Shown here: positions 1 to 7,788 of the stretch, one piece after another
Layout: every line of letters begins with the position of its first letter
How positions within the stretch are numbered: the stretch's first letter is position 1
Assembly: GCA_031259515.1 (NCBI GenBank)
Contig: JAIRLK010000082.1
Span: 1 to 11,156 of the forward strand
Origin: Treponema sp.
Lineage (GTDB): Bacteria > Spirochaetota > Spirochaetia > Treponematales > Breznakiellaceae
DNA length: 11,156 nt
Direction of reading: 5' to 3'
Made by a program: the position numbers and the translations under genes
Notes under the pieces: generated by a model
Told to the model about the DNA's origin: nothing
Database searches by the model: none
What the model saw: only the letters and a program-made list of their open reading frames with translations

Positions 1-425
1 GAGCCGAGTTCCATGGGGACGATAAGGGCTTCCACCTTGAGGTCGCTGGAGACTTCAAGATTGTCCCCGACAAAGAGAGATGGAGGAGTCAGGTCAAATT
101 TAAAGCCAAGATCGTGAAGTTTGGTAACCGCTTGGGCGGTAATCATGTTGGCAAGCTCCTGAATGGTAGCTTTGGCCATGTCATCCAGGGCGGGCAGTTT
201 TTCACCGTTCATGATGCTGGCCACTGCCAGAGCGGTATCTTTCGTCATATCAAACCGAACCTGCCCTATCACATCTCCGGCAAGTCCAACCACTGCGGCA
301 ACACCCATAATAGACAACGTTGAAGATTTGAGGTACAGATCACTGCGTTTTACATTTTCATAAACCTGGCTTTTAAGAATACTAAAAGCCGCCTCAACAA
401 ACGGGTTGATGTATTCAACTCTCAT
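1..425 (-). CDS. cheX: CheX, CheY-P phosphatase (C-terminus cut by window edge)
   Basis: CheX removes the phosphate from CheY-P in the cytoplasm and so ends the signal sent to the flagellar motors; spirochaetes use it in place of CheZ. Translation from the ATG at 425 gives 141 codons and runs off base 1 still open. The protein starts MRVEYINPFVEAAFSIL, the usual CheX opening, and contains the family's catalytic E-x-x-N pair as E90-L-A-N93 in helix QELANMITAQAV. The start is fixed by a good ribosome binding site, AAAGGAG, seven bases upstream. It is third in the chemotaxis operon, 21 bases after the CheW fusion gene. CheX proteins are roughly 150 to 160 residues, so only a short tail is missing. 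In T. pallidum and T. denticola cheY follows directly, which I expect just outside the window. Identity is secure; the CheY neighbour is inference. Confidence 0.93.
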   Translation of the reverse strand, partial: MRVEYINPFVEAAFSILKSQVYENVKRSDLYLKSSTLSIMGVAAVVGLAGDVIGQVRFDMTKDTALAVASIMNGEKLPALDDMAKATIQELANMITAQAVTKLHDLGFKFDLTPPSLFVGDNLEVSSDLKVEALIVPMELG

Positions 426-446
426 ATTAATGCTCCTTTACCAAAG

Positions 447-1781
447 CTAATTACGCACAAACGCGGAAACCGGATCTTTCGCTATAGGCTGCCAATCATC
501 TACCGGAAGCTGTTCGTTTCTTCCTATAATAACAAGCCCGCCTCGTTTCAATTTTTCGGAAAATTCGGCGATAATTTTTTCCTGGTCTTGAAGGGAAACA
601 AAGGACAGGAAATCCCGGGCTATAATGATATCAACATCGGGAATTTGGTTCCCATTCAGGATATCATGATATTCAAACAGGATTGCATTCTTTATCTCCT
701 GACTAAAGCTATACCCGTTTTTACCCCGTACCATAAAACCCCGGATAAATTCAGGCACATCGGCAAGGTCAAAAATCATATTCGGCGCCGTTGATATAGA
801 AAGAATATCATTATCATTAGCCCATATCTTGATATGACCATTAGGATACCGTGACTTTAGTATACATGCCATTGAAAAAGTTTCATAGCCCTTCCCGCAG
901 CCAAGATTCCAAACCTGGATGCTGTTAGAACTCAGATTCGGCAGGATGCTCTTGACCTGAAAGGAATACTCATCGTCCCAGAACGATCCGGTATGGGGAG
1001 AATAGAAATCGGCCAGAAAGTTATCCGCATCCTGGACATTCCTGAGCTGGACTTCTGAGTTTGAATGGACATCCACCCACTCCGTAAACCGCTTCTTAAG
1101 CCACTGCTCGTTGAGAGGGCTCACGATAAACCGCTTGAGCGCGATTAGACCATCCTTGATAAAACCAAGCGCGGAATCAGCAGCTTCGGCGTGCTGCTCC
1201 AAAACCGGTTCCGCAGCGGGCGGCGGCGCAAAATAGCTTTCCCCAGCCTCCTGAATCACGGCCCGGGGTTTCTGCTTTTCATCCTCGTTCTGGGTAAAAA
1301 TACGGACCACATCAAGGATGATATAAAGGTCCCCCTCTTTTTCCACAACCCCGCTAATATATTTAATATTGATGTCCCCAAAGATAGGATGGGGGGGCTG
1401 AATCGTACCGGAGTTGATGCCTACAACCTTGTCAATCTTATCGACGATGGTACCATAAACCCGATCCTCAATTCTCAGGATGAGCATGTTTTCCTGGGCA
1501 TCTACTTTAGTATCCACCGAAAGATGAAAGAAAGTCCTTAAATCAATGATGGGAATGATGTCGCCCCGGAGGTTGTAAACCCCCCGAACAAAAGAAGCGG
1601 CGTTAGGCACATAGGTAAACTTATCAGCCTTGGCAATTTCTTTGACGTTCATGATGTCAACGCCATAATCCTTACCGGCCAGAGAAAACGTAACCATCTT
1701 AAAGTCAACGTTATTAACCAGCTCTTTTTCTTCCTGAATTTCGGCGTTCACCACCGCCAAATCTTTTATCGCTGCTGCCAT
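447..1781 (-). CDS. cheW: CheW coupling protein fused to CheR-like domain
   Basis: The protein links chemoreceptors to the CheA kinase. Residues 25-165 form a CheW domain (FKMVTFSLAGKDYGVDIMNV, GVYNLRGDIIPIIDL, GVVEKEGDLYIILDVVRIF). A Pro/Ala-containing linker covers about 170-205. Residues 205-444 resemble a CheR methyltransferase: HTGSFWDD (263-270) at the place of the CheR TxFFR motif, NLGCGKGYETFSMA (292-305) as the SAM-binding loop, WANDND (320-325), and LKRGGLVIIGRNEQL (411-425) as the PGG...GHSE strand. The Arg of FFR(D/E) is replaced (FWDD) and the CRNVLIYF motif reads ARDFLSFV, so methyltransferase activity is doubtful. Known CheW proteins are about 150 to 170 residues; this 444-residue fusion matches the CheW-CheRlike protein described in Treponema chemoreceptor arrays. 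It lies 11 bases after cheA and has ribosome binding site GAGGG, which fixes the start. The domain calls are read from sequence; a structural rather than catalytic role for the CheR-like part is inference. Confidence 0.92.
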   Translation of the reverse strand: MAAAIKDLAVVNAEIQEEKELVNNVDFKMVTFSLAGKDYGVDIMNVKEIAKADKFTYVPNAASFVRGVYNLRGDIIPIIDLRTFFHLSVDTKVDAQENMLILRIEDRVYGTIVDKIDKVVGINSGTIQPPHPIFGDINIKYISGVVEKEGDLYIILDVVRIFTQNEDEKQKPRAVIQEAGESYFAPPPAAEPVLEQHAEAADSALGFIKDGLIALKRFIVSPLNEQWLKKRFTEWVDVHSNSEVQLRNVQDADNFLADFYSPHTGSFWDDEYSFQVKSILPNLSSNSIQVWNLGCGKGYETFSMACILKSRYPNGHIKIWANDNDILSISTAPNMIFDLADVPEFIRGFMVRGKNGYSFSQEIKNAILFEYHDILNGNQIPDVDIIIARDFLSFVSLQDQEKIIAEFSEKLKRGGLVIIGRNEQLPVDDWQPIAKDPVSAFVRN

Positions 1782-1792
1782 GACTTCCCTCG

Positions 1793-4150
1793 CTACCTGG
1801 TTGACGCTTCGCGCACCCGGCGTTGTTCAAGCTCCTTACGGAGCCCCAGTTCCAGGAGCTGACTTACATCTATGATAAGTGAAACCGAGCCGTCGCCCAG
1901 GATTGACGCACCGGCAATGCCCGGAGAATTGGTATACTGATCCCGCAGAGGCTTAATGACCACATCTTCCTCGCCGATAAGGCTGTCCACCATAAAACCC
2001 ATCTTCTTTTCAGCGGTACCCACAATGACGATGAAGTTATAGTCCTGTCTTTCTTCGGTCCTGATACCGAACAGCCGGTTGAGTCTGAGCAGGGAAAGCA
2101 CGTCGTTACGGATGTTGAAGACCTCGTAATTGTCGATCATCCTGATATCTTCGGGCTTGATCCGCAGGCTCTCTATGACCGATGTGATGGGGATGGAGTA
2201 GATTTCCGTTCCCACCCGGACCAGAAGACCCTGGATAATCGCCAGAGTCAGCGGCAGTTTGATGATAAACTTGGTACCCTTGCCCCGCTCCGAAGAAACC
2301 GTAACCGAGCCGTTGAGCTTTTCGATTTGCCGGCGCACCACATCCAGGCCAACCCCCCGTCCGGATATGGCGGTAATCGTCTTGGCGGTAGAAAAACCGG
2401 CCTCAAAGATAAGGTTGAAGGCTTCCACATCGGACAAAATCTTGTTGGGACTGATGAGGCCTCGTTCCACCGCCTTGGCCTTGACCGCATCAACGTCTAT
2501 GCCCTTGCCGTCGTCGGAAATTTCGATGAGGATCATATTCCCTTCGTTGGCGGCCCTAAGAAGGACCATGCCCTCTTCAGGCTTACCCGCCGCCCGGCGT
2601 TCTTCCTGGGACTCAATTCCATGGTCTATGGAATTTCGTACCGAGTGCATAATCGGGTCCAAAAGATCTTCAATGACCGATTTGTCGAGTTCGGTTTCCT
2701 CACCTTCAATGACCAGATTGACCTTTTTACTGAGGGACTTGGAAAGGTCCCGAACCAGCCGCGGGAAACGGCTGAAGATCTGACTGATGGGCACCATGCG
2801 GATACGCATAACTCCTTCCTGGAGTTCGCCGGTAATACGGCCCAAATTCTGGGAGGTGGAACGGAATTTGGCCGCGCTGCCTTTAAGAGACGCCTCAAAA
2901 CCATCAAAGAGGGAAAAAATATCCCCATACTGATCCCCTATTTCCTTCCGTATGTCCTTGACGGTTTTACCCGTCTGCATACCCTCCAGATAATCGGGCA
3001 GGCTGTCGAAAAGGTTCTTTATTTTTTCCCGGTAAACCGATTCGATATCATGCAGGTCCGCTAAGAGATCGTTGAATTGATTGTTGATCTGGTTGAAGGT
3101 CGCTTTGGTGATAACCGTCTCGGAAACCAAGTTAAGGAGGTCATCTATACGCTTGGAATCGACCCGCAGTATAGACCCCGCCTCTTTTCCGGCTTTCCTG
3201 GCATCCGCCGCCGTAACCTTGTGCTCGTCCCCTCCTGCGGGGGCGGCGACAGGCTCCGCAGGGGGAGCGGGAACCGAAACCGGTGCGGGAGCGGCAGTCT
3301 GAGGGGGAGCGGCTTTCTTACCCGTATCGGAAAGGGCTTCTATATTCTTGATGTCCGCCGAAAGGCTCACATCGGGAATAACCACATAGCCCATAAGCTC
3401 ATCGGCGGTTTTACGGGTAGCCAGATAATAGTCTACCGCGGGATAAAACACATCTTCGTAGAGCTCTTCAAAGTCCGGCGAGGTTTTCAGAATCGTACCG
3501 ATATTCTTAATGGCCGCGTACACCTGAATACCGCCGACGGTATTCATCAGGCTATTTTCATCAAACTGAACAGAAATACGGTAGATTGGCATACCGCCGG
3601 GTACCGATTGCTTCATTTCCAGGAACTCATATTCGGAAGGCATGGCGGGAGACACGGTTCCGGAAGCAGGAGGCACGGAACGGACCGGCTGCGCAGGAGG
3701 CGCCGCCGGCTTGGGGGCGGCAGGTCTGGCGGCTCCTTTTTTCCGGGAGGCCCCTTCGGGAAGCAGGGACGAAAGACGGTCTGCTATCTGGGTAGTATCC
3801 TCCTGATAAACGGAACCGTTCATCCGCTGTTCCAGCATAGCCTTGATAACATCAATCGCCGAAAGAAGCGTATCGACCACATCCTCATTAACCACCAACT
3901 GATCCGACCGGATAGCATCAAGGACATCTTCGACCAGATGGGTAAAATGGGAAAGTTCCATCATTTCTACCGTAGCGGACCCGCCTTTTAAGGTATGCGC
4001 AGCCCGGAAGATCTCATCTACCGCATCTTTGTTGCCGCCTTCATTCTCAAGCACCAGGATATTCTGTTCCAGCGTGTCCACCTGCATCTGGGCTTCACTG
4101 AAAAAATCTTTGAGAAGTTCCTCATTATTAGGATCCAGATAATCACTCAT
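1793..4150 (-). CDS. cheA: CheA chemotaxis sensor histidine kinase
   Basis: CheA autophosphorylates under chemoreceptor control and passes phosphate to CheY. Domains in order (785 residues): P1 phosphotransfer domain 1-130 with the phospho-accepting His52 in RAAHTLKGGS; a Pro/Ala linker 135-170; a P2-like CheY-binding domain about 175-272; a second Pro/Ala linker 280-310; P3 dimerisation 326-450; P4 ATPase about 451-632 with N box HSVRNSIDHG (502-511), G1 DDGKGID (546-552), F box FEAGFSTA (582-589), G2 GRGVGLDVV (597-605) and GKGTKF (623-628); and P5 CheW-like domain 635-770. All expected catalytic motifs are present. P3 is about 45 residues longer than in common CheA proteins, as reported for T. 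denticola. The ATG at 4150 has no visible ribosome binding site; the opening MSDYLDPNNEELLKDFF and the promoter placement support it. First gene of the che operon; identity is certain. Confidence 0.97.
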   Translation of the reverse strand: MSDYLDPNNEELLKDFFSEAQMQVDTLEQNILVLENEGGNKDAVDEIFRAAHTLKGGSATVEMMELSHFTHLVEDVLDAIRSDQLVVNEDVVDTLLSAIDVIKAMLEQRMNGSVYQEDTTQIADRLSSLLPEGASRKKGAARPAAPKPAAPPAQPVRSVPPASGTVSPAMPSEYEFLEMKQSVPGGMPIYRISVQFDENSLMNTVGGIQVYAAIKNIGTILKTSPDFEELYEDVFYPAVDYYLATRKTADELMGYVVIPDVSLSADIKNIEALSDTGKKAAPPQTAAPAPVSVPAPPAEPVAAPAGGDEHKVTAADARKAGKEAGSILRVDSKRIDDLLNLVSETVITKATFNQINNQFNDLLADLHDIESVYREKIKNLFDSLPDYLEGMQTGKTVKDIRKEIGDQYGDIFSLFDGFEASLKGSAAKFRSTSQNLGRITGELQEGVMRIRMVPISQIFSRFPRLVRDLSKSLSKKVNLVIEGEETELDKSVIEDLLDPIMHSVRNSIDHGIESQEERRAAGKPEEGMVLLRAANEGNMILIEISDDGKGIDVDAVKAKAVERGLISPNKILSDVEAFNLIFEAGFSTAKTITAISGRGVGLDVVRRQIEKLNGSVTVSSERGKGTKFIIKLPLTLAIIQGLLVRVGTEIYSIPITSVIESLRIKPEDIRMIDNYEVFNIRNDVLSLLRLNRLFGIRTEERQDYNFIVIVGTAEKKMGFMVDSLIGEEDVVIKPLRDQYTNSPGIAGASILGDGSVSLIIDVSQLLELGLRKELEQRRVREASTR

Positions 4151-4159
4151 ATTAACTAA

Positions 4160-4187
4160 ATCTTATACACATTTCATCTTACGTCAA
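4160..4187 (-). promoter_or_regulatory. Putative sigma70-type promoter of the che operon
   Basis: On the minus strand TTGACG (4182-4187) and TAAGAT (4160-4165) are separated by 16 bases, close to the sigma70 consensus. The -10 box ends only nine bases before the cheA ATG, so transcription would begin about two to three bases before the start codon, giving a nearly leaderless mRNA. The lack of a ribosome binding site before cheA agrees with this. Transcription could also enter from the upstream RNase gene if the hairpin between them does not terminate. Confidence 0.5.
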
Positions 4188-4251
4188 GATAGGGACGATG
4201 AATTATTCGTATTTATTCCCCAAATTAAGGAAGAAATTGAGTTTATAAATG

Positions 4252-4288
4252 GAGCCTGTTCCAAAAATTGAAGTTTTTGAACAGCCTC
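4252..4288 (-). terminator. Long hairpin at the 3' end of the RNase II-family gene
   Basis: CTGTTC (4256-4261) pairs with GAACAG (4279-4284) and AAAAA (4263-4267) with TTTTT (4274-4278), with one bulged base and a six-base loop. GAG (4252-4254) can extend the stem with CTC (4286-4288) across a C-C mismatch. The structure overlaps the stop codon (4287-4289) of the upstream gene and separates it from the che promoter. There is no T run after it on the minus strand, so it is either a weak or factor-assisted terminator or an mRNA 3'-end stabilising structure. Confidence 0.45.
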
Positions 4289-6188
4289 AATGGGTAAAAA
4301 CGATTTCCCCCTTAGGGATGCTGACGGCGGTTACGGCTAACCTGACCGGATCATTGGGTTCCGCATCCCCCTTCAGGGCCGCCTGTATTTCAAGCCCCAG
4401 GGCAGGGATCAGGACCGTTGCCCGGGCGCCCTTCTTTTCCAGGACTATCCCGTCCCATTCGGAACCTTTCCTGCCGGCCAGGTAAACCGCCGTCCAATGG
4501 GCTCGAGAGGCCCGCTCCGCACGGGCAACGGCGGACGCGGCGGCTTCCCCGGCGGCCAGGGCCTGAAGTACCGCGTCCTCGTCTGCGGGAGGGATGTCCC
4601 GGTACGCGCCGGCTCCCAGCAGGGCGCGGATCTGCTGGTGGGCCAGGAGGTCCGTATACCGCCGGAGCGGGCTCGTTACCTGGGTGTATTGTTCCAGGCC
4701 CAGACCGCTGTGGCGTCCGGGCTTTACCGACAGGGTTCGGGGACGCATACACCGCCTGAGTTGGTAGGAACCAGCCAGGCCCGGCAGGGGATCCCGAGGA
4801 AGGTCCCCGGCTTCCTGGGTTACAAAGGGGAAAGGCAACAGCGTTGTCCTGCGGGACACCCACTGGGCCGCCCCTTCCCCGGCAAGAAGCATACATTCCC
4901 GGACCATGTCCGCAGACCGGCAGGCGACTATGGGTTGAATAGCCGTTTCCCCTTCCCGTACCGTGATATGAACCTCCGGAAAGTCTATGCGTACCGCGCC
5001 GGCGGCGGTCCTCCGGGCAAGGTTCCGTTCCGCCATGCGGAAGAGGTCCGTAAGATGCCCCGCATAGGGACCAGCGCGTCCGGCGGCTTCGGTATCGCCC
5101 CGGATGGCGGCGTCCGCATCCTCATAGGTCAGCCGGATTACCGTAACACGGGAAGGGACGATTTCAGTTTCCACGACGGAGCCGTCTTCACTCAGCATAA
5201 TCTTGAAGGAGAGGGCCGGGGAAACTTCTGCAAGGCCCAGAGCATAGGCCGGAAGCGTTTCTTCCGCTAGCATACGGGAACTCCCTTCCGGGAGGTACAG
5301 GGTAGCGCCCCGGTTCCGGGCCTCAATATCGGCGGGGCTTCCGGGCAAGATGGAAGCGGCGGGATCCGCCACATGAACCCACAGGCAATTCCCTTCCAGA
5401 CAGACCGCATCGTCCGGGTCGGCGCTCCAGGCGTTGTCGATGGCAAAGGCCGGAAGGCTGGTCAAATCCAGACGGCCCTCGTCCGGAGGCGGAAGGCCGG
5501 GAACTACCGAAGGGGAAACCGGGGAAACGCCGAACCGCGCCGGGTGGGGGTTGACCGCCATGGTCCATGCGCCGCAACGGAGAAGGATACGGTGAGCTTC
5601 CTCCGGGGTTTCGGGACGGCCCAGGTCCTTGAGGGTGCGGCTCTTTTCAGCCTTGCCTAAGGCCAGGGCTTCCACGTCCTGGAGAAACCGCCCTTCGCCT
5701 TGGGGCGCCGGCTGCGGCGAAGCGGAATCCGGCGCCCCAAGCCGCTTTTTAAGGCGCTCCAAAAAGGCTTCCCGTTCCCGGATTTCCCGCTGTTTTGCTT
5801 CCCGCTTCTGTTCGTCCGCAGCCACCGCAACGGCATCCCTGGGACTAAGGGCCTTCACGGTTCCTGAAAAGTAGAGCCCCTCTTTAAGGAGGCCGTAGGC
5901 GGACCAGGCGCTTTGAGGGCTAAAATCGCCGTAGGCCAATTCCGCAAGTTCTTTGAGGGGGACTACGCTGCCTTCCAGAAGTTCCCAGGCTTCCCGAACA
6001 TTCCCCCGGACCGGGGGCAGGGCCGCTTCTTCCACCGACCGGACCGGACCGGGATGTACCAATTCCACGTCCTTTTCCCGAACCCTAAGGGTTTCCCCGC
6101 CCGCAAGGGCAATTTCCAGTTTTTCTCCACCGCCGGTTACCAGGGCAGGACGGTTTTTATAAGCTACCAGGCTTTTCTCCGGAATCAT
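4287..6188 (-). CDS. RNase II-family exoribonuclease (RNB domain), Zam/DrII-like layout
   Basis: This is a 3'-to-5' exoribonuclease of the RNase II/R superfamily, acting on single-stranded RNA in the cytoplasm. Residues 1-45 form a small beta domain, followed about 58-110 by a winged-helix-like segment (LEGSVVPLKELAELAYGD), an order seen in cyanobacterial Zam and Deinococcus DrII rather than the cold-shock domains of E. coli RNase II. A charged helix covers 125-150. The RNB domain starts near 240 and has the catalytic Asp set at 251, 257, 259 and 260 (IDNAWSADPDDAV), the same spacing as Asp201/207/209/210 of E. coli RNase II. The RNA-end-binding motif is YTQVTSPLRRYTDLLAHQQ (501-519). The C-terminus (578-633) is S1-like. 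All key residues are present, so activity is likely. The gene is strongly GC-rich. ATG 6188 has no clear ribosome binding site; no better in-frame start lies between it and an upstream stop. Confidence 0.88.
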   Translation of the reverse strand: MIPEKSLVAYKNRPALVTGGGEKLEIALAGGETLRVREKDVELVHPGPVRSVEEAALPPVRGNVREAWELLEGSVVPLKELAELAYGDFSPQSAWSAYGLLKEGLYFSGTVKALSPRDAVAVAADEQKREAKQREIREREAFLERLKKRLGAPDSASPQPAPQGEGRFLQDVEALALGKAEKSRTLKDLGRPETPEEAHRILLRCGAWTMAVNPHPARFGVSPVSPSVVPGLPPPDEGRLDLTSLPAFAIDNAWSADPDDAVCLEGNCLWVHVADPAASILPGSPADIEARNRGATLYLPEGSSRMLAEETLPAYALGLAEVSPALSFKIMLSEDGSVVETEIVPSRVTVIRLTYEDADAAIRGDTEAAGRAGPYAGHLTDLFRMAERNLARRTAAGAVRIDFPEVHITVREGETAIQPIVACRSADMVRECMLLAGEGAAQWVSRRTTLLPFPFVTQEAGDLPRDPLPGLAGSYQLRRCMRPRTLSVKPGRHSGLGLEQYTQVTSPLRRYTDLLAHQQIRALLGAGAYRDIPPADEDAVLQALAAGEAAASAVARAERASRAHWTAVYLAGRKGSEWDGIVLEKKGARATVLIPALGLEIQAALKGDAEPNDPVRLAVTAVSIPKGEIVFTH

Positions 6189-6195
6189 GAGGTTT

Positions 6196-6225
6196 AGTCT
6201 ACCACAAGCCGGGTATACGGCGGAA
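6196..6225 (-). promoter_or_regulatory. Weak candidate promoter before the RNase gene
   Basis: On the minus strand TTCCGC (6220-6225), 18 bases, then TAGACT (6196-6201) can be read as -35 and -10 boxes. The -35 match is poor. The -10 would again sit only seven bases from the start codon, and there is no ribosome binding site. The gene could equally be transcribed from the symporter promoter, since the gap between the two genes is only 60 bases and contains no good terminator. Confidence 0.22.
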
Positions 6226-6248
6226 CCCTAATGAAAGATATATTTCCC

Positions 6249-7715
6249 CTAGACCCCCGCAAACGCCTTGTTCAGCCGTTCCCTAGCAGGCGGCCTGGTA
6301 AAGTGGGACACTGCCGGGACCACGATGAAGGGAGCGATGATGGCGATGCTCGCCGCCAGGGGGGAACGGCTTGAACCCAGGATAAAGAAGAGGGCGATCA
6401 TTACCGCCGTGCCGGTGAAAAAACCCGCGTAAGCCCCGGCCTTGGTTACCCGCCGGGAGTAGAGGCCCAGGATGTAGGGCGCGGCAAAGGAACCGGAGAT
6501 GACGCCCCAGGAGAGGGACATCAGGTACACGATGATGCCGATTTGGAAACGGGAAATAAAATAGGAGATGATGATAAATATCAGCGAGAGAAAGCGCATC
6601 ATCGCTACCGACCGGTCCTTGCCGGCTTTGGCTTCCTGCCGGGAGGGGTAGAGGTCTATGGCCACCGCCGAGGAGGAAACAAGCACCAGGGAAGACAGGG
6701 TGGACATGGAAGCCGAAAGGATAAGGAGAAGGATCAGCGCCAGGAGAACCTGGGGCAGCTTGTTTGTGAGCAGTGTCGGGATGATAAGATCGTACTGAAT
6801 CATCCCGGCGGCGTTTTTCGGGACCGTATTGATGTCGAAGAAGACATGCGAGGAAGCCCCGGTGTAGTAGGCGGTAAAGCCTATCATCAGGGCGAAAACG
6901 GTGGTAACAACGGCCGCCTTGGTGATGACTTTTTCGTTCCTGATGGCGTAAAACTTCTGCGTCATCTGGGGCAGGCCCCAAGTACCGAAGCTGGTCATAA
7001 ACACCAGGGAGAATACTGTCAGCACGGAAGGCTGTTGTACAGCGGGAACATTGATCGGGTAGTTTGCCTGTATCTTATCCATGATTCCCAAGAGGCCGCC
7101 TTCGGGAGCGGTGAGGACCAGGACCATGACCGCCGCACCGAAAAACATGATGATTCCTTGGATGAAGTCCGTGACGGCTATGGCGAAGTACCCGCCCAGG
7201 ATAAGGTAGACCCCGGTAAATAGGATCATGATGAGGAGGGCTATGTCGTAAGGTATTCGGAACACGGTTTCAAAGAGATGCCCCAGTCCCTTAAAGACCG
7301 ACGCGGAATAGGGGAGTAAAAAGAAGAAGATGAGCGATGCCGCCACCGGCTTTAAGTGTTTGGCCCCGTACCGTTCTTGGAGGAATTCCGGCATGGTCAT
7401 TGCATCCAGGTTCTGGGTCATGCGCCGGGTCCTGCGGGCCAGGACAAGCCACGCGGCCCCGGCGCCGATGATGGCGTTTCCTATGGCTATCCACAGGGCG
7501 TTGAGGCCAAATTGCCACCCCTGAGTACCCGCGAACCCGATGAAGATTACCGCGGAAAAATAGGATGTCCCATACGCCACTGCGGAAATCCACGGCCCCA
7601 GGGTCCGCCCTCCCAGGAAAAAGTCCCCCAAGGTTTTGGTCTTGCGCATTCCCCAGATGCCGACCCCGATCATCACGGCAAGAAATATCACGAGAAAAAC
7701 AATGCCGATACTCAT
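6249..7715 (-). CDS. Sodium:solute symporter (SSF family), substrate unknown
   Basis: This is an inner-membrane secondary transporter that uses the sodium gradient to take up a small solute. The 488-residue length and about 13 hydrophobic segments fit the SSF family (PutP, PanF and sugar symporters). The family signature is present as GGYFAIAVTDFIQG (174-187). The sodium-site helix reads LSASMSTLSSLVLVSSSA (333-350) and is followed by AIDLY (352-356), very close to PutP-type proteins. The early motif DFFLGGRTLG (31-40) is also typical. Nothing visible fixes the substrate: proline, pantothenate, monocarboxylates and sugars are all possible. The start is decided by a strong ribosome binding site, AAGGGGGG, about eight bases before the ATG. 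A promoter lies directly upstream, so this gene probably begins a transcription unit that may include the RNase gene 60 bases downstream. Confidence 0.9.
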   Translation of the reverse strand: MSIGIVFLVIFLAVMIGVGIWGMRKTKTLGDFFLGGRTLGPWISAVAYGTSYFSAVIFIGFAGTQGWQFGLNALWIAIGNAIIGAGAAWLVLARRTRRMTQNLDAMTMPEFLQERYGAKHLKPVAASLIFFFLLPYSASVFKGLGHLFETVFRIPYDIALLIMILFTGVYLILGGYFAIAVTDFIQGIIMFFGAAVMVLVLTAPEGGLLGIMDKIQANYPINVPAVQQPSVLTVFSLVFMTSFGTWGLPQMTQKFYAIRNEKVITKAAVVTTVFALMIGFTAYYTGASSHVFFDINTVPKNAAGMIQYDLIIPTLLTNKLPQVLLALILLLILSASMSTLSSLVLVSSSAVAIDLYPSRQEAKAGKDRSVAMMRFLSLIFIIISYFISRFQIGIIVYLMSLSWGVISGSFAAPYILGLYSRRVTKAGAYAGFFTGTAVMIALFFILGSSRSPLAASIAIIAPFIVVPAVSHFTRPPARERLNKAFAGV

Positions 7716-7745
7716 GTTTGAAACCCCCCTTATGAAAGAGATTTC

Positions 7746-7774
7746 ATTGTATATGCCGGGACCTTGTTCGGCAA
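7746..7774 (-). promoter_or_regulatory. Putative sigma70 promoter of the symporter gene
   Basis: On the minus strand TTGCCG (7769-7774) and TACAAT (7746-7751) are separated by 17 bases, a near-ideal sigma70 arrangement. It lies about 30 bases before the start codon of the symporter, leaving a short leader that carries the AAGGGGGG ribosome binding site. The -35 box is embedded in the hairpin at 7758-7780. Confidence 0.5.
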
Positions 7775-7780
7775 GGCCCC
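7758..7780 (-). other. Hairpin/palindrome overlapping the symporter -35 box
   Basis: CCTTG (7762-7766) and CAAGG (7772-7776) form a perfect stem around the loop TTCGG. GGG (7758-7760) and CCC (7778-7780) extend it across one A-C mismatch. It starts nine bases after the stop codon of the hypothetical gene and overlaps the symporter -35 box. No T run follows on either strand, so it is not a standard terminator; it may mark the 3' end of the hypothetical mRNA or be an operator. Confidence 0.35.
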
Positions 7781-7788
7781 GCGTTACC

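Noticed and set aside
2327..3064. Plus-strand open frame (245 codons) opposite the CheA P3/P4 region
   Set aside because: Antisense to conserved kinase motifs and without recognisable domains.
3077..3991. Long plus-strand open frame (304 codons) opposite cheA
   Set aside because: It mirrors the cheA coding frame, with Gly/Arg-rich low-complexity sequence where CheA has Pro/Ala linkers, and matches no family.
4497..5270. Long plus-strand open frame (257 codons) opposite the RNase gene
   Set aside because: An antisense shadow caused by high GC; the minus strand has intact RNase II motifs throughout.
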